Counted from the first letter of the stretch, positions 1 to 7,338 are shown. The stretch is DNA of 21,582 bases from Bacillota bacterium (GCA_023433945.1 JAEYTP010000096.1:1-21582); one strand, 5' to 3'. Made by a program: numbers and translations. Notes: generated from the sequence alone by a model not told the origin.

Positions 1-29
1 TTAGCAGCTTCTTTTATATTGTAAGCCAT
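1..29 (-). CDS. porB: Pyruvate:ferredoxin oxidoreductase beta subunit, N-terminal fragment
   Basis: Only the first nine codons are in the window, reading MAYNIKEAA before the edge. The ATG is preceded by GGAGGTG at 38-44, eight bases upstream, and this ribosome-binding site overlaps the stop codon of porA, so the two genes are translationally close. The family's beta subunits commonly begin this way and carry thiamine pyrophosphate. The identity rests mainly on position after the gamma, delta and alpha subunit genes, since too little protein is visible for a domain call. Confidence 0.75.
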
Positions 30-43
30 TTAAAAAGCACCTC

Positions 44-1228
44 CTATTCTCTTACGCCTAGGTAATTGTAAACAGAGTCTACCTTACCTGTAGCAGCAAT
101 TTCTAATGTTTTATTAAATACAACTTCTATATCATCAGTCTTAACGTCTCTACCACCAAGGCCGTAGATGTAGTTAATTACCTTAGGTCCGAATACTCCC
201 TTTGCATATAATGCAGAAGTGAAGTCAGTGAATAATGGTCCACCTGCAGCATTAAAGCTTTCAGCCTTATCCATGATAGCTATTGCCTTATACTTTGATA
301 AAGCTTCAGCAATTTCATCAACTGGGAATGGTCTGTATAATCTTGGCTTAAATACTGCAACATTCTTTCCTTGTGCTTTATATTGGTCAGCCACAAATTT
401 TGCTGTACCAGCAGTTGAATTCAATACTACAACGCACGCTTCTGCACCTTCAGCATTGTATTCTTCGAATAATCCGTAGCTTCTGCCAGTCAATTTTGCA
501 AATTCTTCTGATACTTCGAGTACAACCTTCTTTGCATTTACCATAGCTTCTGCCTGCTGTCTCTTGTGCTCGAAACAGTGTGTGAAATGATCCAAAGGAC
601 CTACTGCTATAGGATTTTCCCTATTGAGTAGGTATTCAGTTGGGTTATATTCTCCAACGAATGCCTTAACCTTATCATCTTCAACTAAATCAAGATTTTC
701 AATTGCGTGTGATGTAATAAATCCATCTTGGCAAACCATTACTGGAAGAAGTACATCTGCGTGTTCACCTATTCTGTTAGCCATCAACATATTATCATAT
801 GCTTCTTGACAATTTTCTGAGTATATCTGAATCCATCCTGAATCTCTTGCGCCCATGGAGTCACTGTGGTCATTATGTATGTTAAGAGGTCCTGAAAGAG
901 TTCTATTTACACATGCCAATACTATTGGAAGTCTAGAACATGCAGCTATGTATAAACACTCCCACATGAGTGCAAGTCCATTAGCTGAAGTAGCAGTCAT
1001 AGCTCTTCCTCCTGCAGCCTGAGCACCTATACATGCTGATAAAGCACTATGCTCTGACTCAACAGCTACAAACTCAGTGTCAACCTGTCCATTTGATACA
1101 AATGTTGAGAAGTACTGAGGAACTTCTGTTGATGGAGTTATTGGGAAAGCCGCAACTACATCTGGATTTATCTGCTTCATGGCAACTGCCATGGCTTCGT
1201 TACCACTTAATCTTTCTCTTATAGCCAT
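44..1228 (-). CDS. porA: Pyruvate:ferredoxin oxidoreductase alpha subunit
   Basis: Alpha subunit of the four-subunit pyruvate synthase, which oxidises pyruvate with CoA to acetyl-CoA and CO2 and reduces ferredoxin in the cytoplasm. The 394-residue protein has the N-terminal pyrimidine-binding domain signature (AFPITPSTE near residue 28) and the family's usual length. AGGAGGG lies upstream of the ATG. It sits 16 bases after porD and its stop overlaps the porB ribosome-binding site, so it is third in a porC-porD-porA-porB operon. Substrate could in principle be another 2-oxoacid, but the companion delta subunit is POR-like. The enzyme is oxygen-sensitive, which fits an anaerobe. Confidence 0.93.
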   Translation of the reverse strand: MAIRERLSGNEAMAVAMKQINPDVVAAFPITPSTEVPQYFSTFVSNGQVDTEFVAVESEHSALSACIGAQAAGGRAMTATSANGLALMWECLYIAACSRLPIVLACVNRTLSGPLNIHNDHSDSMGARDSGWIQIYSENCQEAYDNMLMANRIGEHADVLLPVMVCQDGFITSHAIENLDLVEDDKVKAFVGEYNPTEYLLNRENPIAVGPLDHFTHCFEHKRQQAEAMVNAKKVVLEVSEEFAKLTGRSYGLFEEYNAEGAEACVVVLNSTAGTAKFVADQYKAQGKNVAVFKPRLYRPFPVDEIAEALSKYKAIAIMDKAESFNAAGGPLFTDFTSALYAKGVFGPKVINYIYGLGGRDVKTDDIEVVFNKTLEIAATGKVDSVYNYLGVRE

Positions 1229-1244
1229 TATGAATTTTCCCTCC

Positions 1245-1556
1245 TTACTTTTCTTCTACAAAGTCAATGGCTTTGAAAGGACAAACCTTTGTACAAACGC
1301 CACAACCCTTGCAGTGATCATAATCTATACCTGTCATCTTTGCTTCTGTATCAACAATTATTGATGAATCTGGACATACTGGGAAGCAAAGTAAGCATTG
1401 CTTACACTTTTCTGAATTCCAAATAGGTTTCATTGAACGCCAGTCACCTGTTTTAAAAAGATGTGCGTTTCCAGCCCAAGGAATATTACCACCCTTTGTG
1501 ATATCTTTCCATGTAACGTCAGGAGCAACTGTTCTTAATTCCTTGTTGCAACTCAT
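1245..1556 (-). CDS. porD: Pyruvate:ferredoxin oxidoreductase delta subunit (2x[4Fe-4S] ferredoxin)
   Basis: A 103-residue electron-transfer subunit that carries two [4Fe-4S] clusters and passes electrons from the thiamine site to ferredoxin. Two classic CxxCxxCxxxCP motifs are visible: Cys51/54/57/61 and Cys82/85/88/92. The stretch before the first motif (GDWRSMKPI, about residues 38-46) is typical of POR delta subunits. Its ATG overlaps the porC stop as ATGA, indicating translational coupling, and a long AGGAGGTGAAGGG ribosome-binding site lies just upstream inside porC. Confidence 0.93.
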   Translation of the reverse strand: MSCNKELRTVAPDVTWKDITKGGNIPWAGNAHLFKTGDWRSMKPIWNSEKCKQCLLCFPVCPDSSIIVDTEAKMTGIDYDHCKGCGVCTKVCPFKAIDFVEEK

Positions 1557-2131
1557 AGTCCCTTCACCTCCTGCATAGCTCTCTCAATAGCCTTAATGTT
1601 TGGCTCAATAACTTCTGGTTTCTTAGCAAACTTATGCTTAAAGGAACCAACCATATCGTTAAGGAAGTCTTGCTCCGGCATAACTCCTGATACCTTTACT
1701 ACTGCACCTAACATTGGAGTATTTGGGAAGTACTTTCCGAGAGTCTCAATTGAAATTGTTCTTGCATCAATAGTACATACTTTTCCTTTGTAACCCTTCA
1801 AAAGAGGTCTAACTTCATCTGGAGTTCTTGTAGTGTTAATAATAATAGCTCCATCCTCTTTTAATCCTGCTGTTACATCTACAACCTGGATAAGTGTTTC
1901 ATCAACAACTACAACATAATCAGGTTCATAAATATTACAATGAATTGAAAGCTTTTCATCACTTATTCTGTTATAAGCTGTGATTGGAGCACCCATTCTT
2001 TCTGGACCGTATTCAGGAAAGCCCTGAATATACTTACCAGTATTGAACGCCGCATCAGCCAAAAGTAATGATGCTGTTTTTGCACCTTGACCGCCACGTC
2101 CATGCCATCTGATTTCCATAACCTTGCCCAT
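1553..2131 (-). CDS. porC: Pyruvate:ferredoxin oxidoreductase gamma subunit
   Basis: Gamma subunit of the same enzyme, 192 residues, with the family's opening motif GRGGQGAKTA at residues 11-20. The frame is open to 2164, but the start at 2131 is preferred: it has AGGAGGG at 2140-2146, nine bases upstream, and gives the usual N-terminus MGKVMEIRWHGRG, whereas the upstream ATG has no ribosome-binding site. It is first in the operon, about 95 bases downstream of a near-consensus promoter. Some annotators call this gene porG. Confidence 0.93.
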   Translation of the reverse strand: MGKVMEIRWHGRGGQGAKTASLLLADAAFNTGKYIQGFPEYGPERMGAPITAYNRISDEKLSIHCNIYEPDYVVVVDETLIQVVDVTAGLKEDGAIIINTTRTPDEVRPLLKGYKGKVCTIDARTISIETLGKYFPNTPMLGAVVKVSGVMPEQDFLNDMVGSFKHKFAKKPEVIEPNIKAIERAMQEVKGL

Positions 2132-2232
2132 TTGGCAAACCCTCCTCTTTATTTCAATTTGCATAATTGATTACATTAGACAAAAACACCTAGGAAAGAT
2201 TAATTTTCCTGAAATAATCTTGTCCAATTAAA

Positions 2233-2261
2233 AGTATACTTGTTTGTTTATTTATTGTCAA
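2233..2261 (-). promoter_or_regulatory. Sigma-A promoter of the por operon
   Basis: On the minus strand TTGACA (2261-2256) and TATACT (2238-2233) are separated by exactly 17 bases. This predicts a start near 2226 and a leader of about 95 bases. The leader contains an inverted repeat AGGAAA/TTTCCT (2192-2197 and 2205-2210), which might be an operator or a short hairpin; no known regulator site such as a Rex palindrome is seen. Confidence 0.8.
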
Positions 2262-2432
2262 GATTGTCTGTTCGGCATTATGACTATATTTCAATGTTTC
2301 CAATTTGTTCTTTGTATACAATTTTACATATAAAAAAACTACATTTTCCTAATCAAAATTTGAAAAATATAGTATATATTTGTCAATTTTATATCAAAAT
2401 AAATAAGCAACTTGTTGTTATGTAAACTTATC

Positions 2433-2460
2433 TTCTGTTATATGTTCTGTTATATGTTCT
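2433..2460. repeat. Short 12-bp tandem repeat
   Basis: TTCTGTTATATG occurs twice in direct succession (2433-2444, 2445-2456), followed by four bases of a third copy. It lies just beyond the 3' end of the bofA-like gene, in an AT-rich spacer of about 200 bases that shows no gene. Confidence 0.8.
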
Positions 2461-2476
2461 TTTAATCGGTTAAAAG

Positions 2477-2668
2477 CTAAATCATAAACTTTAAAAATAC
2501 AAGAAAAATCAATCCCGGTATCCCTAAAATTCCAATTATTAATGCAGAAAATTCGTTAATTGCAATAGAAAAATTAAATTTTGAACCTATAATATTAATT
2601 ATTAATAGCAGAATTACTCCCAATATTGTATTAAGAATTATTTTCTTAAAAGTTTTGGAGATACTCAT
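2477..2668 (-). CDS. bofA: BofA-family small membrane protein (pro-sigma-K processing inhibitor-like)
   Basis: A 63-residue, very hydrophobic protein with two predicted membrane segments (about residues 13-27 and 41-60). The C-terminal half, SALIIGILGIPGLIFLVFLK, matches the characteristic GxLGxPGxxxL ending of BofA, preceded by the usual NxxGSxF...IN pattern. In Bacillus subtilis BofA (87 residues) holds back SpoIVFB cleavage of pro-sigma-K in the outer forespore membrane. This copy is shorter at the N-terminus: an in-frame TGA lies seven codons upstream of the ATG and no alternative start lies between. The ribosome-binding site is modest (AGGGG). Family membership is confident; the exact role in this organism is inference. 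Confidence 0.8.
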   Translation of the reverse strand: MSISKTFKKIILNTILGVILLLIINIIGSKFNFSIAINEFSALIIGILGIPGLIFLVFLKFMI

Positions 2669-2747
2669 CTTCTCAACCCCTGTAAATCAATTAGGTTTGT
2701 CCCTTTATAATGTATATTTTCCGTAAACATTATTTATGAGTATTTCA

Positions 2748-3272
2748 TTAATATTTTTCAACTAATACCGCTCCGTTTGTATTTATTATATCAATTATAT
2801 GATTTAATCTATCTTCATCTGCTTTCATGCTTAGTAGTGCATTTCCCTGTGAAATGAGGTTCTCATATTGCTTACCCTTATTCTGAGGGATACCTAAGTC
2901 CATAAGACCTCCCACTACGCCACCTGTTACTAAACCGGATATTAGCCCTGTAATTGGTCCAAAAGCTGCTATTGTTCCTAAACCTGGAACAAACATACTA
3001 ACAGCTCCTGCTACAATTCCAGCAAAACCCCCTAAAATCCCTCCAGTAATAACTCCATCCGATATTCTATTAGATCTATTAGGAGTGAGCGAATATACTT
3101 CATTTACGCATACATGTGTTGTTGCATCGTGATTTAACTGTGACTTATACTCCCTTGCATCTCGTACAATAATAGAAATATCACTTGTTCTTAAACCATT
3201 ATCTCTTATGCTATATGCTGCTCTTTCTGCATCTCCATAGGACATAAATACAGCTATCACTGTTACTGACAA
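2748..3272 (-). CDS. Glycine-zipper protein with a general-stress-protein-like fold
   Basis: About 174 residues. The N-terminal part (VTVIAVFMSYGDAERAAYSI) resembles the alpha/beta start of general-stress-protein 17M/YflT-like domains. A central glycine-rich hydrophobic stretch (about residues 78-125, GGILGGF, GLISGLVTGGVVGGL) looks like a glycine zipper able to insert in a membrane. The C-terminal part (DLGIP..., LLSMKADEDR, NTNGAVLVE) matches the end seen in DUF1269-type proteins. The frame opens at 3287, but the TTG at 3272 is preferred because GGAGG at 3281-3285 lies eight bases upstream. Function is unknown; stress association is only by family resemblance. Confidence 0.75.
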   Translation of the reverse strand: MSVTVIAVFMSYGDAERAAYSIRDNGLRTSDISIIVRDAREYKSQLNHDATTHVCVNEVYSLTPNRSNRISDGVITGGILGGFAGIVAGAVSMFVPGLGTIAAFGPITGLISGLVTGGVVGGLMDLGIPQNKGKQYENLISQGNALLSMKADEDRLNHIIDIINTNGAVLVEKY

Positions 3273-3479
3273 TGCTAAAACCTCCAAACAATTTATGGTC
3301 TATTTAGCATTGCTTTTCACTTATCTAATTATGCATGCTATAAATATCATTATTATGTGGTTATAATTTTATGCTATCATTAAAATTTCTGAAAATGCCT
3401 CTATACCTCTGTAAAAAACATACCAGTGTGGCTTTCCAGGAAAAAATTAGTTAGTTTGCACTTATATTAATAAGCATTA

Positions 3480-4127
3480 TTACGCTTTTTGAATATACTT
3501 AATAAGATCTATAGGATTATTTAAAAATATATTAGGTCTCTCTTTTTGTAAATCGTATGGTGAACTATATGTCCATGCAACACCAGCACTAATTGTACCG
3601 GCATCTTTGGCGCACAATATATCCAGCGGGCTGTCACCAATATATAGTACTCTACGCTTATTGGTCGCCCCAACCATCTGCATTGCTTTTAATAATGGGT
3701 CTCCAAATGGCTTGTGCCTCTCAGTATCTTCAGCACCTATAATAATATCAAAGAAGTCATAGATATCAAATAATTTTAAACCTCTGATAGCCAGCTCTCG
3801 GCGCTTTGAAGTTACTACTCCTAGTACGAATCCCATATCTTCTAGCTTTTCTAACAATTTATATATGCCAATAAACAAACCAATATGTCTGTCATGCCTG
3901 CTTTCATTATAAGCTCTGTATGTTTTAACAAGCTCGTCTTCATGCCCTGGGTAAATATCCCGGAAATGTTCTTTTAATGGCATACCAATATAACGTATAG
4001 TTTCTTCCTGAGGCCTTGAATGTCCAAAATGATGAATAAACGTATGCTTAAAGGACTCCAGTATTAAGGGTATAGTGTCTATTAAAGTTCCATCTAAATC
4101 AAAAAAAATGTAATCTAATTTTTTCAT
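3480..4127 (-). CDS. HAD-superfamily phosphatase, PpaX/phosphoglycolate-phosphatase-like
   Basis: A 215-residue cytoplasmic hydrolase with all haloacid-dehalogenase motifs: DLDGT at residues 10-14 (nucleophile Asp10, acid/base Asp12), VVTS around Thr106/Ser107, HKP with Lys139, and GDSPLD at 164-169 for Mg2+ binding. The helical cap between residues 15 and 90 is of the C1 phosphoglycolate-phosphatase kind. Length and pattern match PpaX, the pyrophosphatase that acts on inorganic pyrophosphate from HPr-serine dephosphorylation, but substrates in this family cannot be read from sequence and no hprK is visible. It diverges from pssA. The ribosome-binding site (AGAAGAG) is weak. Confidence 0.85.
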   Translation of the reverse strand: MKKLDYIFFDLDGTLIDTIPLILESFKHTFIHHFGHSRPQEETIRYIGMPLKEHFRDIYPGHEDELVKTYRAYNESRHDRHIGLFIGIYKLLEKLEDMGFVLGVVTSKRRELAIRGLKLFDIYDFFDIIIGAEDTERHKPFGDPLLKAMQMVGATNKRRVLYIGDSPLDILCAKDAGTISAGVAWTYSSPYDLQKERPNIFLNNPIDLIKYIQKA

Positions 4128-4194
4128 TGTACAATTCTCTTCTTTTACTTGTTTAATTTGGTAATTTTATTTATAATCTTATTATATATACATT

Positions 4195-4223
4195 TTGCAT
4201 AAAACTGAAATACTATGTATAAA
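4195..4223 (+). promoter_or_regulatory. Candidate promoter of pssA
   Basis: TTGCAT (4195-4200) and TATAAA (4218-4223) are 17 bases apart, which would start transcription about 20 bases before the pssA start. The -35 is imperfect. Confidence 0.45.
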
Positions 4224-4249
4224 TATTTTTAATTTTTGTAGAGGGTGAT

Positions 4250-4798
4250 GTGTTGAACAACAAAACAAAGATCAAGCATTCTTTGCCAAATGTGCTTACT
4301 TTCATAAATTTGTCTCTAGGAATAATTGCTCTACTTCTTGCTTTCCAAGGAGAACCAATTCAAGCTTCTTTATTAGTAATGGTAGCTGCACTAACAGACA
4401 GATTTGATGGTAAAGTTGCAAGAATGCTAGATTGTACAAGCGAATTAGGTAAGGAGCTTGACTCATTGTCTGATTTGGTTTCATTTGGTGTTGCTCCGAT
4501 TGTAATATGTTGGAATATTAGCTTTATGACATTAGGACCAGCAGGATTTTTACTTGCAGTTATTTTCCCAATAGCAGGGGCCTTTAGACTTGCAAGATAT
4601 AACGTAACTACATTTAATAATGTATTTTCAGGAGTACCTATTACCATTGCAGGCGCCTTTCTTTCAATAGCTAATCTATATAACTCATTTGCTATTATTG
4701 GTAAAAATTATACTATCGTAAATACAATTATTGTTGCTGTTCTAGTTGTATTACTATCTTATTTGATGGTTAGCAAGATTCAGATTAAAAAAAGATAA
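4250..4798 (+). CDS. pssA: CDP-diacylglycerol--serine O-phosphatidyltransferase
   Basis: An integral membrane enzyme that joins CDP-diacylglycerol and L-serine to give phosphatidylserine, precursor of phosphatidylethanolamine. The 182-residue protein has the complete CDP-alcohol phosphotransferase motif Dx2DGx2ARx8Gx3Dx3D: Asp50, Asp53-Gly54, Ala57-Arg58, Gly67, Asp71 and Asp75. Several hydrophobic helices flank it. The frame begins GTG-TTG: GAGGGTG (4241-4247) is only two bases from the GTG at 4250 and five from the TTG at 4253, so the real start may be 4253. It is the only left-arm gene on the plus strand, a single-gene unit with a terminator 32 bases downstream. Confidence 0.95.
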   Translation: MLNNKTKIKHSLPNVLTFINLSLGIIALLLAFQGEPIQASLLVMVAALTDRFDGKVARMLDCTSELGKELDSLSDLVSFGVAPIVICWNISFMTLGPAGFLLAVIFPIAGAFRLARYNVTTFNNVFSGVPITIAGAFLSIANLYNSFAIIGKNYTIVNTIIVAVLVVLLSYLMVSKIQIKKR

Positions 4799-4830
4799 AG
4801 GCTTAAAATTTGGATTATAAAATAAATTAA

Positions 4831-4860
4831 AATAACCCGTATTAATGGGTTATTTTTTTA
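4831..4860 (+). terminator. Rho-independent terminator of pssA
   Basis: AATAACCC (4831-4838) pairs perfectly with GGGTTATT (4847-4854) across an eight-base loop, followed by a run of T (4853-4859). Confidence 0.9.
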
Positions 4861-5208
4861 TGTCTTAATGAATCATTTAAATCAGCTACTGGGTGTGAGT
4901 CTATGTAATATTTATTATTTATGTGTTATGTGAATACAATTACTGCCCTTGGGATCTGGCTCCTCGTACAATTATCCATGTTAATATTATTAATAATACT
5001 AAATGTTATGTGAATTTAAAATGTGAGTATAACTAGTGAATTAGTGTGGATAAAACATTGATTTTTACGATTTAATCCACAATGTTCTAGTATTTTGTAG
5101 ATATCTTACTATAATCCAATATCAGAAAACAAGAAGGTATACTTATTCTGCAACTATAGAAGAACTGTTAAAAAATGACCACCAAGTTGATCATTCTTTA
5201 CCATCAAG
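4861..5208. other. Spacer with no recognisable gene
   Basis: About 350 AT-rich bases. No frame of useful length or recognised protein is seen. TTATGTGAAT occurs twice (near 4927 and 5005), and GTGGAT (5046) faces ATCCAC (near 5076) as a weak inverted repeat. The right part, around 5160-5208, may still be decayed end sequence of the neighbouring IS3-type element. Confidence 0.5.
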
Positions 5209-5340
5209 TTATGCTATTCTCTTACTGTTGTATCGAGAAACAGCAGCTGCATCACATAACCATGTCACATTTAACATGTTATCGTCGCGTTGTAGCATTT
5301 CACGTATAATCTGATACTTAGCATTAGCAGGAATGACCAT
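5209..5340 (-). pseudogene. IS3-family transposase orfB remnant with internal deletion
   Basis: A 43-codon frame starting at ATG 5340. Its first 36 residues (IPANAKYQIIREML, then LNVTWLCDAAAVSR) resemble the N-terminus of IS3-type OrfB, where VSxLCxxxGVSRSGYY is usual. After VSR the protein continues YNSKRIA and stops; YNxKRI resembles the C-terminal part of OrfB (YYNxKRI...L.G.SP). This suggests that the DDE catalytic core was removed by an internal deletion. The start overlaps the upstream orfA stop as TAATG with AGGAGG nearby, as in intact IS3-type pairs. Non-functional. Confidence 0.6.
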
Positions 5341-5510
5341 TATGCCTTTTCCTCCTGCCCTAAAGATACAATTTTTTTTAAAAAAACTATTTCTTTTTCT
5401 TTGTACGCTAATTGTTGCTCGAGATATTTAATTTTCCCTTCCGGGGTTATATAGCCATCTAAATATCTAATGTCCGATGGTAAGGGGTTTGAAAACCCAA
5501 AGTGTCTAAT
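5340..5510 (-). pseudogene. IS3-family orfA C-terminal remnant
   Basis: The frame upstream of the orfB remnant reads GKIKYLEQQLAYKEKEIVF followed by LKKIVSLGQEEKA and stop. This is a leucine-zipper-like ending typical of IS3 OrfA proteins. The frame is closed by TAG at 5511-5513 and the N-terminal helix-turn-helix part is missing, so this is a fragment. No clear terminal inverted repeats or target-site duplication can be seen, so the element borders are unknown. Confidence 0.6.
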
Positions 5511-5560
5511 CTATAGGATACATTATAAAAAACATGGAATTTGATAGTATTTTATAAAAT

Positions 5561-5604
5561 AAAAAGTCCCAAAACCTTTGATATTAAAGGCTTTCGGACT
5601 TTTT
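5561..5604 (-). terminator. Bidirectional terminator after the tRNA-Ser genes
   Basis: AAAAAGTCC (5561-5569) pairs with GGACTTTTT (5596-5604), with inner pairing CCTTT/AAAGG around a six-base loop. Runs of A and T on the two sides make it work in either direction. It begins two bases after the CCA end of tRNA-Ser(GCT). Confidence 0.9.
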
Positions 5605-5605
5605 G

Positions 5606-5695
5606 TGGCGGAGAAGCGGGGATTCGAACCCCGGCACGCTTGCGCGCCTAACGATTTAGCAAACCGTCCCCTTCGGCCAGCTTGGGTACTTCTCC
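5606..5695 (-). tRNA. tRNA-Ser (anticodon GCT)
   Basis: A 90-base class II tRNA read on the minus strand. The acceptor stem is GGAGAAG/CTTCTCC, followed by discriminator G and an encoded CCA (5608-5606). The anticodon arm is ACGGT-TTGCTAA-ATCGT with GCT at 5660-5658, decoding AGC/AGU. The T loop reads GTTCGAATC, and there is a long variable arm (GGCGCGCAAGCGTGCC region) as expected for serine. Confidence 0.96.
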
Positions 5696-5701
5696 ATATT
5701 T

Positions 5702-5727
5702 TAAGCTAACTCATTTGAGTTAGCTTA
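5702..5727. repeat. Perfect inverted repeat between the two tRNA-Ser genes
   Basis: TAAGCTAACTCA (5702-5713) is the exact reverse complement of TGAGTTAGCTTA (5716-5727), with only two bases between. Neither side is followed by a run of T, so it is more likely a spacer hairpin in the tRNA precursor than a terminator. Confidence 0.85.
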
Positions 5728-5736
5728 TTATTTAAT

Positions 5737-5827
5737 TGGCGGAGAGAGTGAGATTCGAACTCACGGTAGGCTCACACCTACGCCGGTTTTCAAGACCGGT
5801 GCCTTAAACCAACTCGACCATCTCTCC
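5737..5827 (-). tRNA. tRNA-Ser (anticodon TGA)
   Basis: A 91-base class II tRNA on the minus strand. The acceptor stem is GGAGAGA/TCTCTCC with discriminator G and encoded CCA (5739-5737). The anticodon arm is CCGGT-CTTGAAA-ACCGG with TGA at 5792-5790, decoding UCA and neighbouring UCN codons. A long variable arm (GTAGGTGTGAGCCTAC) confirms serine. It is first in the two-tRNA transcript. Confidence 0.96.
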
Positions 5828-5832
5828 ATGAA

Positions 5833-5857
5833 TCGTCGCTATTTATTCAAGCGACGA
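5833..5857. repeat. Hairpin in the tRNA-Ser leader
   Basis: TCGTCGCT (5833-5840) pairs with AGCGACGA (5850-5857) around a nine-base loop. It lies between the predicted transcription start (near 5856) and the 5' end of tRNA-Ser(TGA), so it would occupy almost the whole precursor leader. Confidence 0.75.
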
Positions 5858-5862
5858 ATTTT

Positions 5863-5891
5863 ATTTTACAATGAAATGCGCTATTTGTCAA
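5863..5891 (-). promoter_or_regulatory. Promoter of the tRNA-Ser pair
   Basis: Minus-strand TTGACA (5891-5886), a 17-base spacer and TAAAAT (5868-5863) form a near-consensus sigma-A promoter, with a predicted start near 5856. It lies just past the end of the upstream TPR gene, so the tRNAs have their own transcription unit. Confidence 0.8.
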
Positions 5892-5918
5892 CACTTATAT
5901 ATAAGAACATTTTACCAA

Positions 5919-6659
5919 TCAGCTTATTTTGTCCAATATACTTTTAAGTTCCCCACCATATTTACTATTTGGGTAAATTTTTAAGAAGTCATTTATTGAC
6001 TTAATTGCCTCTTCATAGCTATTATCTCTGTAATAGCATTTAGCTATATAATAGTGGCAATTCTCCAAGTAAGTATCGCCCTGTGATAAATCAATAGATC
6101 TATTAAAGCTTATAATTGCTTCCTTAAATTCTTTTTTTCTGTATTTGGTAACTCCATCATTATATAATTTCCTTGAGGCATCAGAATATGTTTTTGCTAC
6201 TAAATCATTATAAAACTGGGCGCCTTTTTGTGTAAGATTATTTGTGTCAATCTCATATCTTAGTGTAATTGCACAGTTAACTATATCGTCTTTATTATAA
6301 TACTCTTGCGCTATCAAAAGAAGGTTATACGTCGATGCTGTATTATCAATTTCAACCTGTTGATCCTTGTTTTTTTGCTCTTCTTCAGCTAATTTTTGTT
6401 CTGAATCAATCAACTTCTTTCTCATTGAATCAAGTTCTTCAGTCAAAATTTTGTTTTCCTTAATGGCACTATTTAAGTCTGTCATAGCTGTAATTTTGCT
6501 ACTTTTCTCGCTATCCAGCTTGTTTTGCATATCACTTACATTATTCTGAAACTTTTCTTGACTATACGCAGTTAATAGCAATATTATAAATGCTCCTGTA
6601 AAAAGTATAACAGCATACATCCATATTTGTTTATTTTCATTTTTTTTGTTATTACTCAT
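5919..6659 (-). CDS. Membrane-anchored coiled-coil and TPR-like protein
   Basis: A 246-residue protein of unknown function. It has a charged N-terminus, one membrane helix at about residues 13-31 (IWMYAVILFTGAFIILLLTA), a long coiled coil rich in Lys, Glu and Gln (about 35-105), and a C-terminal half with helical TPR-like units. The units include YYNKDDIVNCAITLRYEID, YRKKEFKEAIISFNRSIDL and YRDNSYEEAIKSINDFLKI, the last followed by YPNSKYGGE. The layout recalls YbgF/CpoB-type envelope proteins, but no name is justified. It starts three bases after the DUF4446 gene stop, with AGAGGA as ribosome-binding site, so the two are probably co-transcribed. Confidence 0.85.
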   Translation of the reverse strand: MSNNKKNENKQIWMYAVILFTGAFIILLLTAYSQEKFQNNVSDMQNKLDSEKSSKITAMTDLNSAIKENKILTEELDSMRKKLIDSEQKLAEEEQKNKDQQVEIDNTASTYNLLLIAQEYYNKDDIVNCAITLRYEIDTNNLTQKGAQFYNDLVAKTYSDASRKLYNDGVTKYRKKEFKEAIISFNRSIDLSQGDTYLENCHYYIAKCYYRDNSYEEAIKSINDFLKIYPNSKYGGELKSILDKIS

Positions 6660-6662
6660 TGT

Positions 6663-7214
6663 CTAATCCTCTGGAACATAAATTTTTTCCTTATAGTTAC
6701 GTTCTACATTTGATTTTTTTGCTATATCAATGGCCTGTATTTCTTCAGCAGAAAGTGGATAATTTGATTTTCCTTTTGAAACAGGCTTTGCATATGTTGA
6801 TGAACTATCTCTGGCGTAAATCCCACTTACAACAACTCCAGTGTCATTATTGTCTAGCAATGCAATTGCAAAACTTAAATCGCTACCAACATTATCAAAT
6901 GCATTAAATCTTACAACTCCAACTTTTTGTATACACTGAATTAATAATCTATCTATATGGTTAATTTTTAATTCAATATCGCTATTTTTTTGCTTAACCT
7001 GATTAACATCTTCTATACACATATTAAGCAACTCTTCTATATTTCTGTCACTTAATCCGTTCATAAATTTATTATACTTATTTTTTAACTTCTTTAGTTT
7101 TTTATTAGTATTTGAAAGAGAAATTAATGTTATTAAAACTAGTAAAAAAAGAATGCCAAATAAAACTAAATACTCAAGTGGAATTTCTAAAAATCTGTTT
7201 ATTAGTTCTTGCAT
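6663..7214 (-). CDS. DUF4446 family protein
   Basis: A 183-residue protein with one N-terminal membrane helix (about residues 16-33), a basic coiled-coil linker (NKKLKKLKNKY), and a C-terminal domain. Its core (QKVGVVRFNAFDNVGSDLSF, then AIALLDNNDTGVVVSGIYARD) is the hallmark of DUF4446. Members are often encoded next to parB in clostridia and bacilli, as here. No biochemical role is known to me. AAAGGAC lies upstream of the ATG. It is followed closely by the TPR protein gene, so both may form a membrane-associated pair linked to chromosome partition; that link is inference from location. Confidence 0.88.
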   Translation of the reverse strand: MQELINRFLEIPLEYLVLFGILFLLVLITLISLSNTNKKLKKLKNKYNKFMNGLSDRNIEELLNMCIEDVNQVKQKNSDIELKINHIDRLLIQCIQKVGVVRFNAFDNVGSDLSFAIALLDNNDTGVVVSGIYARDSSSTYAKPVSKGKSNYPLSAEEIQAIDIAKKSNVERNYKEKIYVPED

Positions 7215-7338
7215 TATTGTAATGTCCTTTCCGTAAAAAACAATTCAAATGACTTTATTTATTATTTAGTCCAAAAATGCACTTTATTTATATTAATACT
7301 TCTCAGATACATATTATATTGCCGCAATAAAAATAAAC

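Noticed and set aside
2240..2425. Open frame of 61 codons in the gap upstream of porC
   Set aside because: Low-complexity AT-rich sequence with no ribosome-binding site and no recognisable protein; it crosses the por promoter region.
5833..5857. Terminator for the TPR gene upstream of the tRNAs
   Set aside because: On the minus strand the hairpin is not followed by a T-run and lies downstream of the tRNA promoter, so it belongs to the tRNA leader.
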